A stretch of 64,000 bases of DNA from Candidatus Binatia bacterium (lineage in GTDB: Bacteria; Desulfobacterota; Binatia; HRBIN30). Position numbers and translations under genes: made by a program. Each line of letters opens with the position of its first letter. Position 1 is the first letter of the stretch. The notes beneath the pieces are model-generated. The model was not told where the DNA came from and made no database searches. It worked only from the letters and a program-made list of their open reading frames with translations. This document shows positions 19,380 through 28,394 of the stretch, piece after piece. Where the stretch lies: the NCBI GenBank assembly GCA_026415395.1, contig JAOAHD010000007.1:124001-188000 (forward strand), written 5' to 3'.

Positions 19380-20414
19380 TCAGCGAGGGCGCTTCCCTCG
19401 TGCCGCCGGTCTCGGCGCCGTTCTGGGGCGTAAGCTACGCACCCCACCAGCCGCTTCCTCGGCGACTAACGCCCGGGCAACGTAACGATCGAAGTCGAAA
19501 TACTCGCGGTATTCGGGAAGGTGCTTGAACGAGCGATCGATGCACATGTGATAGCCATCGGTGTTGACTTCTAGCGCCAGGGGGCCGTCGGCTGACGTCC
19601 GCACCAGGTCCACTGCTGCGATCCGGGCTCCGACCGCCCGTGCCGCTCGCAACGCCGCAGTTTTGGTTTCTTCGCTGACCGACAAAACGAAGCGGTATCT
19701 TGCCCCGCGGGCAACGTTGAGGATCCAGTCGCCTGGCCGCCGATAGTGCTCGCGGTACCGCTCGGACCAAAAGGGAATTTCCTCTTCCACCACATACGCG
19801 CGCAGCACTTGCCCGATTTCAAACCCATACCGGGTAAACGTTCCCACCAGGCGCTGGACATAGTACGGGGGCGGGCAGAGGAGCTCTTGTTCGGCAACGC
19901 GCGCTGGCGGGGGCACGTCGAGCACTAAGCGATAAGCGGCGTAGCCATTGTCAGCCATGAGGGTGTCGTCTTCGTACCAAAGCACCCAGTGTCCGCCTCC
20001 AGCGCAACCTTCGGGTTCTTTCAAGATGGCGTAGGTGTGCCGCTTGACGAATGCCGCCACCTCCTGCCCGTGGTCGGTCAACAGCGTGTCGGGAGTGGCC
20101 ACGCCCCGCTCCAGCAAGCGCCTCTGGGTGGCAATCTTGTTCCAACAAAGATCCTGAACTTCGAAGGAGATGAACGGACGAGCGTTGGGCAAGCGGAGAC
20201 GGACAAGTTCGGGAACTTTTCTCCCTGCGGGGGCGACGCAGGGCAGCACGTAAAGGCGTTCGATGTCGTCGCGCGCGCGATAGACAGGAACGAGGTCCTC
20301 CAAGACGAGGGACTCGATCTCCCGCCCGATACTTTTCGCGGCGGAAACGAGATCCTGAACAATTGGCTCCACCCACGGAGCGAACAGACGGCTATGGACG
20401 GTGGCAACTTTCAT
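19380..20414 (-). CDS. ATP-grasp family protein (RimK-like)
   Basis: Cytosolic ATP-grasp enzyme of 344 residues, expected to form an amide or thioester bond through an acyl-phosphate. Signs are TQRRLLERGVATPDT, the lysine-containing YAILKEPEGCAGGGHWV (glycine-rich loop), and the metal-binding end AVDLVRTSADGPLALEVNTDGYH, as in RimK and glutathione synthetase-like proteins. The last 25 residues are basic and disordered. It lies 83 bases after the HtrA-like gene on the same strand, probably one transcript. The substrate cannot be deduced. Confidence 0.75.
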   Translation of the reverse strand: MKVATVHSRLFAPWVEPIVQDLVSAAKSIGREIESLVLEDLVPVYRARDDIERLYVLPCVAPAGRKVPELVRLRLPNARPFISFEVQDLCWNKIATQRRLLERGVATPDTLLTDHGQEVAAFVKRHTYAILKEPEGCAGGGHWVLWYEDDTLMADNGYAAYRLVLDVPPPARVAEQELLCPPPYYVQRLVGTFTRYGFEIGQVLRAYVVEEEIPFWSERYREHYRRPGDWILNVARGARYRFVLSVSEETKTAALRAARAVGARIAAVDLVRTSADGPLALEVNTDGYHMCIDRSFKHLPEYREYFDFDRYVARALVAEEAAGGVRSLRPRTAPRPAARGKRPR

Positions 20415-20497
20415 GGCACAAAAACGAGCTTTGTCTTCTAGCAGGGCGGGCCGGCGAAGCGTACCAGTGGCGTACGAATCCCGAAGGGGAGGCGAGG

Positions 20498-21400
20498 CTA
20501 CGCGAAAAATTCTTCCGCGTTGCCAAGCTCGAAGTCGAGGGAGACGATGGCGTTGTTCCGGTAGACGCGCATTTGTATGCGGTCCCCCGGCTTGTGACGC
20601 CAAATGAGGTTGTACAGCGAACCCCGGTCGTAAATTCGCTCGTCGCCTACCATGAGGACAACGTCGCCGGATTTGAGCCCACCGGTTTCCGCAGGGCTTC
20701 CGGGGATCACACCACCGACGACCACGTGGTTGCTCACGGAGTAGCAAAAAAGCCCCAGCCACCCGCGCGCGGGTAAACGCGCACTGTGGGGTTGGCGCAC
20801 CACTTCCTCGTGATGCTGCGCCAGGTAGTCCAACGGCACGGCAAGAGTAAAGCGGCCAATTTCGGCAACTTCGAGCAGCACGAGAGCGCGGGCCACTCCT
20901 TGCCGGTCCAGTAAGGCCGCGCCGCCAAACCCAGGGTTGGGCGTGGTGGTGAACACGGCGCGATCGACATGGTATTCCCAATAGGCATCGAAGGGTTCGA
21001 TCGCCGACACGATGCCGTCGTGGACTCGGCGAGCGTTCTCGGGCCCGCTCCCCAACAGAAACACCGGATCCCCCACCTTGAGTTCGTCGACAGAACCAAG
21101 TGGAAGCGTGGGGAACCGACCGGTCTCTTCGATCGCCACCACCGCAAACCCGCGCACGAAATCCTGCACGAGGGGGCGGCCCGACCAGGTTTGGTTGTCG
21201 ACCGAGCGGAGTTGAATGCGCCGGGCACCCAAGGTGACGTAGTTGGCGGTGACCACTAAACCGAGCGGATTGAAAATAAACCCGCTCCCGTGTCGACGTG
21301 TGCCCAACAGGGCGCTCGATGGGTGCGACTCAGGGACAGCGACGTCCAAAGCCACGCTTGCAGCTACGGTTCGCTCGAGCAACGAAACAACGGCATTCAT
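20498..21400 (-). CDS. HtrA/DegP-like protein without catalytic triad, with PDZ domain
   Basis: Protein of 300 residues with an S1C trypsin-like fold and a C-terminal PDZ domain (VVVGGVIPGSPAETGGLKSGDVVLMVGDERI). All three catalytic positions are changed: the His motif TNNHV is TANYV (Tyr54), the Asp position before LAV is Gly84 (VRGFAVVAIE), and NPGNSGGPL is NPGFGGAAL with Gly159 at the Ser. There is no signal peptide or membrane segment, so it may be cytosolic. It is therefore likely a pseudo-protease acting as a binding scaffold. It is upstream of the ATP-grasp gene on the same strand, and divergent from pabB. Confidence 0.85.
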   Translation of the reverse strand: MNAVVSLLERTVAASVALDVAVPESHPSSALLGTRRHGSGFIFNPLGLVVTANYVTLGARRIQLRSVDNQTWSGRPLVQDFVRGFAVVAIEETGRFPTLPLGSVDELKVGDPVFLLGSGPENARRVHDGIVSAIEPFDAYWEYHVDRAVFTTTPNPGFGGAALLDRQGVARALVLLEVAEIGRFTLAVPLDYLAQHHEEVVRQPHSARLPARGWLGLFCYSVSNHVVVGGVIPGSPAETGGLKSGDVVLMVGDERIYDRGSLYNLIWRHKPGDRIQMRVYRNNAIVSLDFELGNAEEFFA

Positions 21401-21465
21401 AAACTTGTCGCAGCACGTTGCACCCGTCCGGTGTGCTCGTTACGCCACCGCAAAGCAGGAATTCC

Positions 21466-22764
21466 ATGTGCACGCAAGAATCTCTTTTTCCACGCACAGA
21501 GGGGTCAACCGTGCGCGGCACCAGCGGTGGGTGCGAATTGCCAGCGTTTTCTGTGCGGCTGGAAGGTTGGGGGCCGGAATCTTGGGGCTGTGGCTTGACG
21601 CTCCGCGCCGCTGACCCAGTGGCCGTGTTGCGGGTGGGCGACTTTTCGAGTGGGTGCCTGTATACACACGGTACGAGCGAAGCGTGGCAGGGCACTCCCT
21701 TCGAACTGTTCGAGCGATTTTGTGAGCGCTTTTTGGGTGCGGCTCGCCTGTGCCCCATTCATGTGGTGGTTGCCATCCAGTACGATGCTGGCCTGCCGTT
21801 GCATGGCATCGCGTTGCCAAGGAGAAAGCGCCAGCCGTTACTGTTGGCCCTGGCGTACGAAAGCCCGCAGGTAGAACCTTGTGCCGGCCCCGCTACAGGA
21901 GCGGCGGTTCTGGCAAGCGGTGCTCGTTCACCCCACGGCATTCCCCTGCAAGCGGCGTGGGAGTACCCGCGTTACGCGAGCGCCTTTGCACGGGCGCTGG
22001 ACTACATCGCTGCAGGCGATGCATACCAAGTGAACCTGGCCTACCCGCTCCGCGCTGCCCGGGTGGTCTCGGGCATTCGCTTGTTCGAGCTCCTCCAGCA
22101 GCGGAATCCGGTGGCTTTTGGGGCATACCTGCACGGTGGGGATTTTGAACTGGTGAGCAACTCCCCCGAGCTGTTTTTGTCGCGCCGTGGGGTGTGGCTC
22201 ACAACCCGACCGATTAAAGGCACACGCCCGCGCGGGCGCACAGGAGAGGAAGATCGACGTCTCATCGCCGAGCTTTGCGCCGACGGGAAAGAACGAGCCG
22301 AGCTCACGATGATCGTCGACCTCGAGCGCAACGATTTGGGGCGCATTTGCGAGACCGGCTCCGTGGAAGTGGTGGCCCACGAACGAGTGGCAACGTACGC
22401 GACGTTGCACCACATGTACTCCGAGGTGCGTGGTCGGCTGCGACGCGGTCTCGGGTGGGGAGAAATCCTCGCAGCGATGTTTCCGGGAGGCTCCGTCACC
22501 GGCGCCCCCAAGCGGCGCGCGATGCAAATCCTTCACGAGCTCGAGGCGGGTGCGCGCGGGTTTTACACCGGGGCTCTCGGTTGGTTGCGCTCCGTTGATG
22601 ATGCAGACTTTGCGCTTCTCATTCGCACTGCCGTGGTGGATCGCGAGGGAGTGGAATACTGGACTGGTGGCGGGCTTGTGGCAGACTCGACTGCCGAACG
22701 CGAGTACGAGGAAACGCGGGTCAAGGCGCGCGCCTTTGTCGCGGCGTTGGAGGAGTTGGGATGA
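21466..22764 (+). CDS. pabB: Aminodeoxychorismate synthase component I
   Basis: Chorismate-binding enzyme of folate synthesis that makes 4-amino-4-deoxychorismate with ammonia from a PabA subunit, 432 residues. It shows RYASAFARALDYIAAGDAYQVNLA, the PabB-specific lysine in RPIKGTRPRG (anthranilate synthases have Ala there), DLERNDLGR, FPGGSVTGAPK and GFYTGALGW. No glutaminase domain is fused, so PabA should be elsewhere. ATG at 21466 follows a GCAGGA site. Its stop overlaps the pabC start as ATGA. Confidence 0.93.
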   Translation: MCTQESLFPRTEGSTVRGTSGGCELPAFSVRLEGWGPESWGCGLTLRAADPVAVLRVGDFSSGCLYTHGTSEAWQGTPFELFERFCERFLGAARLCPIHVVVAIQYDAGLPLHGIALPRRKRQPLLLALAYESPQVEPCAGPATGAAVLASGARSPHGIPLQAAWEYPRYASAFARALDYIAAGDAYQVNLAYPLRAARVVSGIRLFELLQQRNPVAFGAYLHGGDFELVSNSPELFLSRRGVWLTTRPIKGTRPRGRTGEEDRRLIAELCADGKERAELTMIVDLERNDLGRICETGSVEVVAHERVATYATLHHMYSEVRGRLRRGLGWGEILAAMFPGGSVTGAPKRRAMQILHELEAGARGFYTGALGWLRSVDDADFALLIRTAVVDREGVEYWTGGGLVADSTAEREYEETRVKARAFVAALEELG

Positions 22765-23645
22765 GCGAGGCTCAAGAGCTCTCGGGATCTGTGTGGCTGA
22801 ACGGGCGGGTGGTGCCAGCGGCGCGGGCGCGGGTGAGTGCCTTGGACCGCGGGTTCCTTTACGGTGACGGGCTTTTTGAAACCGTGCGGTGTTACCGCGG
22901 AGTGCCCTTCCTCCTCGACGGGCATATCGGCCGCATGGCCCGCTCAGCAGAGTTTCTCGCGTTGCCCTTGCCGGAGGTAGACTGGCTCAGTGCCGTGCGG
23001 AAGCTCTTGGCCGCTAATCACTTGCTCGAGGCCGACGCGTCCGTGCGCATCACCGTCACACGTGGGGCGGCGCCGCCAGGCCTCGTTCCCCCGAGATCAC
23101 CGCGGCCCACGGTCATGGCCTTTGCCCTGCCCCTGCCGCGAACGCTAACTCGCGAGCAGCGGCTGGGAGTGCGGGTTATTACCGTGCCCCTCTACCGCTG
23201 CGGCCCGCTCGCTGCCCATAAGCTTCTCGACTACGTGCCCGCCATCCTGGCTCGCGCCGCTGCAGCAAAACGCAAAGCAAGAGAGGCGCTGTACGTACAC
23301 GATGGAATGGTGTGCGAGGCAACCACGGCGAACGTTTTCGCGGTATTCGGGAATACCCTGGTGACGCCGCCGCTGAACGAACTCCTACCTGGGATCACCC
23401 GCGAATTCGTGCTCTCCCTCGCCCAAAGCGCAGGCATCCAGACGATTGAGCGCGCAATTAGAATAGAGGAGCTCCACCGGGCCGATGAGCTCTTTCTGAC
23501 CTCCGCGGTGCTTGAAGTTCTGCCGGTCACTCGTGTGGACGAACTCACGATTGGCACTGGCGTGCCTGGCCCGATCACCCGCCAGCTCCAACAAGCATAC
23601 CGACAACGGGTTAACCAATTGTGCGGCGCACGAAAACGAAAGTGA
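22761..23645 (+). CDS. pabC: Aminodeoxychorismate lyase / class IV aminotransferase
   Basis: PLP-dependent fold-type IV enzyme of 294 residues. The N-terminus has ALDRGFLYGDGLFETVRCYRG and HIGRMARSAEFL; the PLP lysine is in AHKLLDYVPAILARAAA; the C-terminal part has EATTANVFAVFGN, LPGITREFVLSLA and ELFLTSAVLEVLPV. Pairing with pabB by a 4-base overlap makes the lyase step of p-aminobenzoate formation the most likely role. Branched-chain or D-amino-acid aminotransferase activity is possible from sequence alone. Confidence 0.88.
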   Translation: MSEAQELSGSVWLNGRVVPAARARVSALDRGFLYGDGLFETVRCYRGVPFLLDGHIGRMARSAEFLALPLPEVDWLSAVRKLLAANHLLEADASVRITVTRGAAPPGLVPPRSPRPTVMAFALPLPRTLTREQRLGVRVITVPLYRCGPLAAHKLLDYVPAILARAAAAKRKAREALYVHDGMVCEATTANVFAVFGNTLVTPPLNELLPGITREFVLSLAQSAGIQTIERAIRIEELHRADELFLTSAVLEVLPVTRVDELTIGTGVPGPITRQLQQAYRQRVNQLCGARKRK

Positions 23646-23715
23646 CGGAACTTGTCGGCAGAGCCGCTTTGCGAGTTTAGTTTGCAAGTGCGCGCGGTTG
23701 GCAAAGGTCTTGCTC

Positions 23716-23741
23716 CTCTCTCCTGCCGGCTCCGGAGGGAG
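23716..23741 (+). promoter_or_regulatory. Possible hairpin masking the ribosome binding site
   Basis: CTCTCTCC at 23716-23723 can pair with GGAGGGAG at 23734-23741 (one G-U pair) around a 10-base loop. The right arm is the purine-rich ribosome binding site of the small gene starting at 23750, so folding would hide it. This is a structural prediction by eye; no ligand or regulator is implied. Confidence 0.3.
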
Positions 23742-23749
23742 GTAGAGAG

Positions 23750-24139
23750 ATGGACACGCGAGACCTAACAGCCATGAGGACCCTGCGAGACATGTTGGAG
23801 GCTGATGCCGTTTTGCCGGAGCAGTTTTTCAGCCCGCGGGGATCGATCCAAAGCTCCGGCGAGCGTGCGCTGATGTGGGCGGTGTTTGCGGATGGGATCG
23901 AGTGTTACCGGCGCTATGCGTTTGCAACCACAACCGCGGGGCAAGTTGCGTTTTTGGAGGCGGAGAGTTGGATCTTTCAAAACGACTGGAACTGGCCGTT
24001 TTCCTTCGTGAACTTGTGTGCGGTGTTTGGTTTCGACCCTGCGGGAGTCCGGCGGGCACTCCTCCGCTGGCGAGAGGGCCGTCATCGGCCAGCGCAACGG
24101 CGTCAGCGTTTTCGTCCTGCCGCCCTCCGGGCCGCCTGA
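23750..24139 (+). CDS. Conserved-looking small protein, unknown function
   Basis: Soluble protein of 129 residues with a strong purine-rich ribosome binding site just upstream. It has no signal peptide and no known catalytic motif. Visible features are an aromatic-rich centre (GQVAFLEAESWIFQNDWNWPFSFVNLCAVFGFDP), followed by VRRALLRWREGRH and an Arg-rich tail. The pattern FVNLC..FGFDP..VRRALLRW suggests a compact helical domain, perhaps nucleic-acid-associated given the basic end, but this is a guess. It is downstream of pabC and convergent with rmuC. Confidence 0.7.
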   Translation: MDTRDLTAMRTLRDMLEADAVLPEQFFSPRGSIQSSGERALMWAVFADGIECYRRYAFATTTAGQVAFLEAESWIFQNDWNWPFSFVNLCAVFGFDPAGVRRALLRWREGRHRPAQRRQRFRPAALRAA

Positions 24140-24294
24140 GGGCAAATCCGCTCCGCCGCTGTTTTTGAAGGGCGAGGTCAAGCTGCGATCCAGTCAACCC
24201 CGTTTGCTTGCGGTGCGCGCCGCCACGGGCGACCCCGCAACGCGCGGTGCTGTGTGGCATCAGCGGCGAAATCCCCCAACCTCGTGAACGCGAC

Positions 24295-26250
24295 TCAGGC
24301 CAATTCGTCCTCGACATCTTGCGCGGCGAACGAGGCGGGGATTTCGAGGAGTTTGTGTGCTTCTTCTTCCGGGAGCTCCTCCACGGCCCGCAGGCGCCGC
24401 TCCATGGCGCGCGTGCGCACCCCCGTTTCCTCGATCGTGCGTGTGGCGGTGTTCAGTTGGCGCTTCACCTTATCGAGCACCTGCCCGAACTTGCCGAACT
24501 CTGTTTTCACCGCTCCCAACACCTTCCATACCTCAGCAGCGCGTTGTTCGATGGCCAAAGTACGGAAGCCCATGCGTAAGCTGCTGAGGATGGCCGCCAG
24601 GGTCGTCGGGCCGGCCACGACGATGCGATACTCTTGTAAAAGCTGCTCGACCAAAGCGGGGTGGCGCAGCACTTCGGCGTACAACCCTTCGGTGGCGAGG
24701 AACATAATGGCGAAGTCGGTGGTGTGCGGCGGGTCCACGTACTTGTCGCGAATGTCTTTGGCGGCCAGGCGAACCGTGCGCGCCAAGGCCTCGCTCGCCT
24801 GTTGTACGGCATCCGCGTCGCCCCGTTCGGCCGCCTCCTGCAGTCGCAAATAGTCTTCTTGAGGGAACTTCGAATCGATGGGCAGCCAAACAACCGAGTT
24901 CGGCTCCTCCTTCGGGCCCGGCAGCCGGATTGCGTATTCCACTGCCTCCGCCGAGTCGCCTTTGATGCGCACGTTCTTTTCGAACTGCCGGCGATCGAGA
25001 ATTTGCTCCAAAATTGCGCCTAACTGCACTTCCGCCCAAGTGCCCCGCACCTTGACGTTGGAGAGCACCCGTTTGAGTTCGCCGACGCCGTTGGCCAAGT
25101 TCTGCATCTCCCCGAGGCCGCGGTGAACCACTTCCAGTCGCTCGCTGACGAGCTTGAACGACTCTCCCAAGCGCTTCTCCAAGGTGTCGTGCAGCTTTTC
25201 ATCGACGGTTTTGCGCATTTCCTCGAGCTTGCGCTCGTTGCCCTCTTGCATCTCTTTGATGCGCTGGTCGAAGGTCCCCCGTATCCGATCGAGTGCGGCC
25301 TGGTTGGATTCGCCCAGCTCCTTGAGCTGCTTGGTCATGGCTTCGAGCTGGAGGCGCTGCGTCGTGCCCAAGTCGGACAGCGTCTTCGTGACGCTCTCGC
25401 TCACGGTTTTGACGCCCTCGGACACCTCCTGCCGCATCGCGGACACTTGCTTTTCATTTCCGAGTTGCAGCTCTTTGATCCGTTCATCCAGCGTGGCGCG
25501 GACTCGCTCGAGGGTGGCTTGGTTCGAATCGCCCAGGTCCTTCAGTTGTTTTGTCATGCTCTCCAACTGTGTGCGCTGGGTGTTGCCGAGATCCGCAAGG
25601 GTCTTCGCCAAGTTGTCGCTGACCGCCTTGAGGCCATCGGAAACTTCCTGCCGCATGGCGGCCACGCGTTTTTCGTTGCCCTCTTGAAATTCTCGCATGC
25701 GCTCATCGAAAGTCGTGCGGATGCGTTCGAGCGTGGTTTGGTTCGACTCTGTTAGCTCCTTGAGTTGTTTCCCGATGGTCTCGAGTTGCGCTTTTTGTGT
25801 GGCACCCAACTCCTCCAAGGTTTTTGCGATGCGCTCGCTGATGCTGCGCAATCCTTCGGAAACCTCGGAACGCATCTCGCTGATCTTTTGTTCGTTGCCT
25901 TCGCGCAGTTCTTTGATGCGGGCATCGATGGTGTTGCGCATTTGCTCGATCGAAGTCTGGTTGACCTCGGCGTTCTGGCGGAAGGAGTTGGTCAGGGTCT
26001 CGAATTGCGCCGCTTGCGCTTGGTTGACTGCAGCGATGCTTTCGCGCAGCACACCGAGAGAAGAGTTGAGCCCGGCCTGCAGCTCCTTGCGCAACTCGCT
26101 GGCGGCGGCGCGCTGTTCTTCCCGGCCGGCGCGCAGTTCCTCGCGCACGATTTGATCGGCGGCACCGGTCTTCGCGGCGTTGAGCCGCACGAGAATGAAT
26201 ACGATCAACCCGAGGTTTGCGACTGCGAGAGCCAAAATCGCCCAAAGCAT
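24295..26250 (-). CDS. rmuC: DNA recombination protein RmuC, elongated
   Basis: Membrane-anchored RmuC-family protein that limits inversions or rearrangements at repeats, 651 residues (E. coli RmuC has about 475). An N-terminal membrane segment (AILALAVANLGLIVFILV) is followed by a long coiled coil. The nuclease-like RmuC domain has GTWAEVQLGAILEQIL, VVWLPIDSKFPQEDYLRLQEA, TTDFAIMFLATEGLYAEVL and VVAGPTTLAAILSSLRMGF. The extra length comes from three and a half copies of a 73-residue coiled-coil unit (residues about 97-364). Translation starts 359 bases downstream of the GH5-like gene. Confidence 0.94.
   Translation of the reverse strand: MLWAILALAVANLGLIVFILVRLNAAKTGAADQIVREELRAGREEQRAAASELRKELQAGLNSSLGVLRESIAAVNQAQAAQFETLTNSFRQNAEVNQTSIEQMRNTIDARIKELREGNEQKISEMRSEVSEGLRSISERIAKTLEELGATQKAQLETIGKQLKELTESNQTTLERIRTTFDERMREFQEGNEKRVAAMRQEVSDGLKAVSDNLAKTLADLGNTQRTQLESMTKQLKDLGDSNQATLERVRATLDERIKELQLGNEKQVSAMRQEVSEGVKTVSESVTKTLSDLGTTQRLQLEAMTKQLKELGESNQAALDRIRGTFDQRIKEMQEGNERKLEEMRKTVDEKLHDTLEKRLGESFKLVSERLEVVHRGLGEMQNLANGVGELKRVLSNVKVRGTWAEVQLGAILEQILDRRQFEKNVRIKGDSAEAVEYAIRLPGPKEEPNSVVWLPIDSKFPQEDYLRLQEAAERGDADAVQQASEALARTVRLAAKDIRDKYVDPPHTTDFAIMFLATEGLYAEVLRHPALVEQLLQEYRIVVAGPTTLAAILSSLRMGFRTLAIEQRAAEVWKVLGAVKTEFGKFGQVLDKVKRQLNTATRTIEETGVRTRAMERRLRAVEELPEEEAHKLLEIPASFAAQDVEDELA
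25306..25962 (-). repeat. Three 219-base tandem repeats inside rmuC
   Basis: Three in-frame units of 73 codons each, beginning with NQT/NQA and containing the pattern ERIR.T.DERIKE.QEGNE, MRQEVS.GLK, AKTL.DLG.TQ..QLE and KQLKEL. A fourth partial unit follows toward the RmuC domain. Units 2 and 3 are most alike. This is a duplication of coiled-coil sequence within the gene. Confidence 0.85.
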
Positions 26251-26609
26251 GTTCGTTCTCCCCTTTGCCCCGAAAGCGCGTCACACCCACTAGTCCTTTT
26301 TTTGCGCCCCGTCTACCGCTGCCTTCGGGTCGTAGCCGTTCCCTCAGCTTGGGAGTGGTCACCGCAGTGCGGAAGTCCCACCCTGAACAAGGGGCGCACG
26401 CTGGCCAGCGCATCCGGCCGCGCGCTGCTGCCGGCACGAGACAGGACCGCTTTGGCCGTTCGCCATCAGCCCGGCGAGCGGGTACTCGAAACGAAGCCAC
26501 CGGTGGAGCGAGTAAGAGACTTGCCCGCGGCAGGATCGTGAAACTCTCCGCAAGTCAACCGGAGAAACGCCTTACGCTGTGCGCGAGCGGCGCAATCCCG
26601 CCCGACCGT
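26251..26609. other. Intergenic region, possible weak terminator
   Basis: About 360 bases between the GH5-like stop and the rmuC start, both read leftwards. A small inverted repeat with 6-base arms (TCTCCG 26545-26550, CGGAGA 26560-26565) lies about 45 bases downstream of the GH5-like stop; it has only a short T-run. No gene was recognised in the rest. Confidence 0.4.
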
Positions 26610-28394
26610 TCAGGGTTCGGCCAAGCGCATACGCAAGGCGATGTCGCGCGCGAACGAAGGCACGGTGAACTCGACGCCGTTGCTCGTGGCCTCGAGGGCG
26701 TCTTCTCGAACGATCGTAGCGGTACGTGTGTCGATCCATTGTGCAGACCAGCGACCGTTTGCGGGGTCGGCAAGCCGCAGCCTGGCATCGCGAATTTCTG
26801 CTGGGTCGGGTGCGGCGTAGTGGTGGCGCGCATTTCGAACCCACGCCAACACCGTCGATCTGCCCACGAGGAGGAACGCCTGCAGTGGCCGGCCATCAGG
26901 GGCCACGGCAGATTCGCTGCGGATCCTAAACCCCTCGCCCGGGAAATCGACACCCCTGACCAGCGTAGCGAGAGGGCGGAAGTGGAAATAGAGATCGAGA
27001 GGATGGACGACGTTGTCCCACCACCAAGTCATGCCGATGCCGAGCGTGCCAGAAAACAGTGCGGCCCAGAGCAAGTCGTGAAAACCGTCGGCGTTCGGGT
27101 CTTGTTCGATGGTTTCCGCTGGTCCACGGAAATCCACGCCAGCTTCAGAGATGAACACCGGCTTCTGGTAGCGGGCGAGCCGTCGGAAAATCGCAGGGAA
27201 AACACGGGTAAAATCCGTCGGGACCCCAAACGAATAGTAATGGGCCTGGGTGTAGTCGATGGTGTCCAGAGCCCAGAGTGCAGAGAAGGTTGCGCTCGGC
27301 GCTAGCACGTCGCTGAGGCTCGTGCTCGTGGAAATCATCCGCGCGTAGGGATCGAGGCTCCGCAGTTCGGCGGCCATCTCGCGGTGCCAGGAGACTAGGG
27401 CATCGCTGCCAGGTTGGTCGACGAGATCGACCTCGTTCCACAGTTCCCAAGTCATGATGTTCGTTGCGTAACCCCACCGCCCCACGATGTAGCGCAGCCG
27501 TTGTTTGAAGAGGCGAATCGCCTCGGGCTTGGTAAACAACTCCGACGGGTGCGTCAGTGGTCCGCCATTGGCAGCGTTGTACGGGCAGTCAGCCCACTCG
27601 GAGTTGTTCGTCAGCGAAAACGGCCCGTGGTTTTGTATGGACAGCATGATCTGGATTCCATGTCGGCGCGCTAACTCGACGACGGAATCGAGCTGCCAGG
27701 CGCGATCGAGTCGGCGGGTGTAATTGCCGAGCGAAGAGTGGACGACGGCGCCGTCGGCGCCGCGCTCGATCCATTCCAACCCGAAAGCCCAACTCGGCAT
27801 CCAAATGCGGATGAAGTTGCCACCGTGCGCAGCCAGGCGAGAGATCCATTCCTCGTAGGCAAAGGTACCCCGACCATCGTACCAGCACATGTTCTCGCCA
27901 ATGGGGACAAACGCGTTGCCATCGTCGAACTCGAGGTAGCGCGTGTCGCGCGGGCTCGGCCTGACAAAACCATGAAACACCGGCGCGGGAGCGACCTCGA
28001 GGTCGCGCCACTCGCTGCTGTTGCTCCCTTGCAGGCTGTGCAGCCGCCAACGCCATCGCCAGGTGCCGGACTCGGTGGGGGTGAAGCGCACCTTCCACTG
28101 CAGCTCGCTTGCCGGCGTGAGCCGTTCGAAGCCACCGACAAGGGCGCGTTCGAACGCCTGCCATACGAATGCCGGGATCGTGAACCGCTGCCCGCGCGGT
28201 GAGAGAAACTCGCCATCGATTTGCACCTGGCGCGGATCGAAGGGGTTAGGCTCCACAACCGCACGGTCGAGCGTAACCTCGAATGGCTCCCCTTGCGTGG
28301 CGTGGTCCACAGCAGGCTCGGCATCCCCCGAGCCTCCGCAGCCGCCAGCAACGGCAATGAGGAAAAGCGAGGCAAGAAGCAACCGGCAGCCCAT
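26610..28394 (-). CDS. GH5-like glycosidase lipoprotein with DUF5060
   Basis: Exported lipoprotein of about 594 residues: signal MGCRLLLASLFLIAVAGGC with a lipobox. An N-terminal beta-sandwich resembling DUF5060 (FEVTLDRAVVEPNPFDPRQVQIDGEFLSP, ESGTWRWRWRL) is followed by a (beta/alpha)8 domain. The catalytic acid/base Glu is in TWELWNEVDL and the nucleophile in KPVFISEAGVDF. A C-terminal beta domain follows. Domain order matches GH5-type mannanase or glucanase-like proteins, but the substrate is unknown. ATG at 28394 starts right at the signal peptide; a GTG or ATG further up is unlikely. Confidence 0.82.
   Translation of the reverse strand: MGCRLLLASLFLIAVAGGCGGSGDAEPAVDHATQGEPFEVTLDRAVVEPNPFDPRQVQIDGEFLSPRGQRFTIPAFVWQAFERALVGGFERLTPASELQWKVRFTPTESGTWRWRWRLHSLQGSNSSEWRDLEVAPAPVFHGFVRPSPRDTRYLEFDDGNAFVPIGENMCWYDGRGTFAYEEWISRLAAHGGNFIRIWMPSWAFGLEWIERGADGAVVHSSLGNYTRRLDRAWQLDSVVELARRHGIQIMLSIQNHGPFSLTNNSEWADCPYNAANGGPLTHPSELFTKPEAIRLFKQRLRYIVGRWGYATNIMTWELWNEVDLVDQPGSDALVSWHREMAAELRSLDPYARMISTSTSLSDVLAPSATFSALWALDTIDYTQAHYYSFGVPTDFTRVFPAIFRRLARYQKPVFISEAGVDFRGPAETIEQDPNADGFHDLLWAALFSGTLGIGMTWWWDNVVHPLDLYFHFRPLATLVRGVDFPGEGFRIRSESAVAPDGRPLQAFLLVGRSTVLAWVRNARHHYAAPDPAEIRDARLRLADPANGRWSAQWIDTRTATIVREDALEATSNGVEFTVPSFARDIALRMRLAEP

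Noticed and set aside
24018-24287. 89-codon frame after the small hypothetical gene
   Set aside because: It overlaps the end of the small gene in another frame and the convergent region before rmuC, with no start signal.
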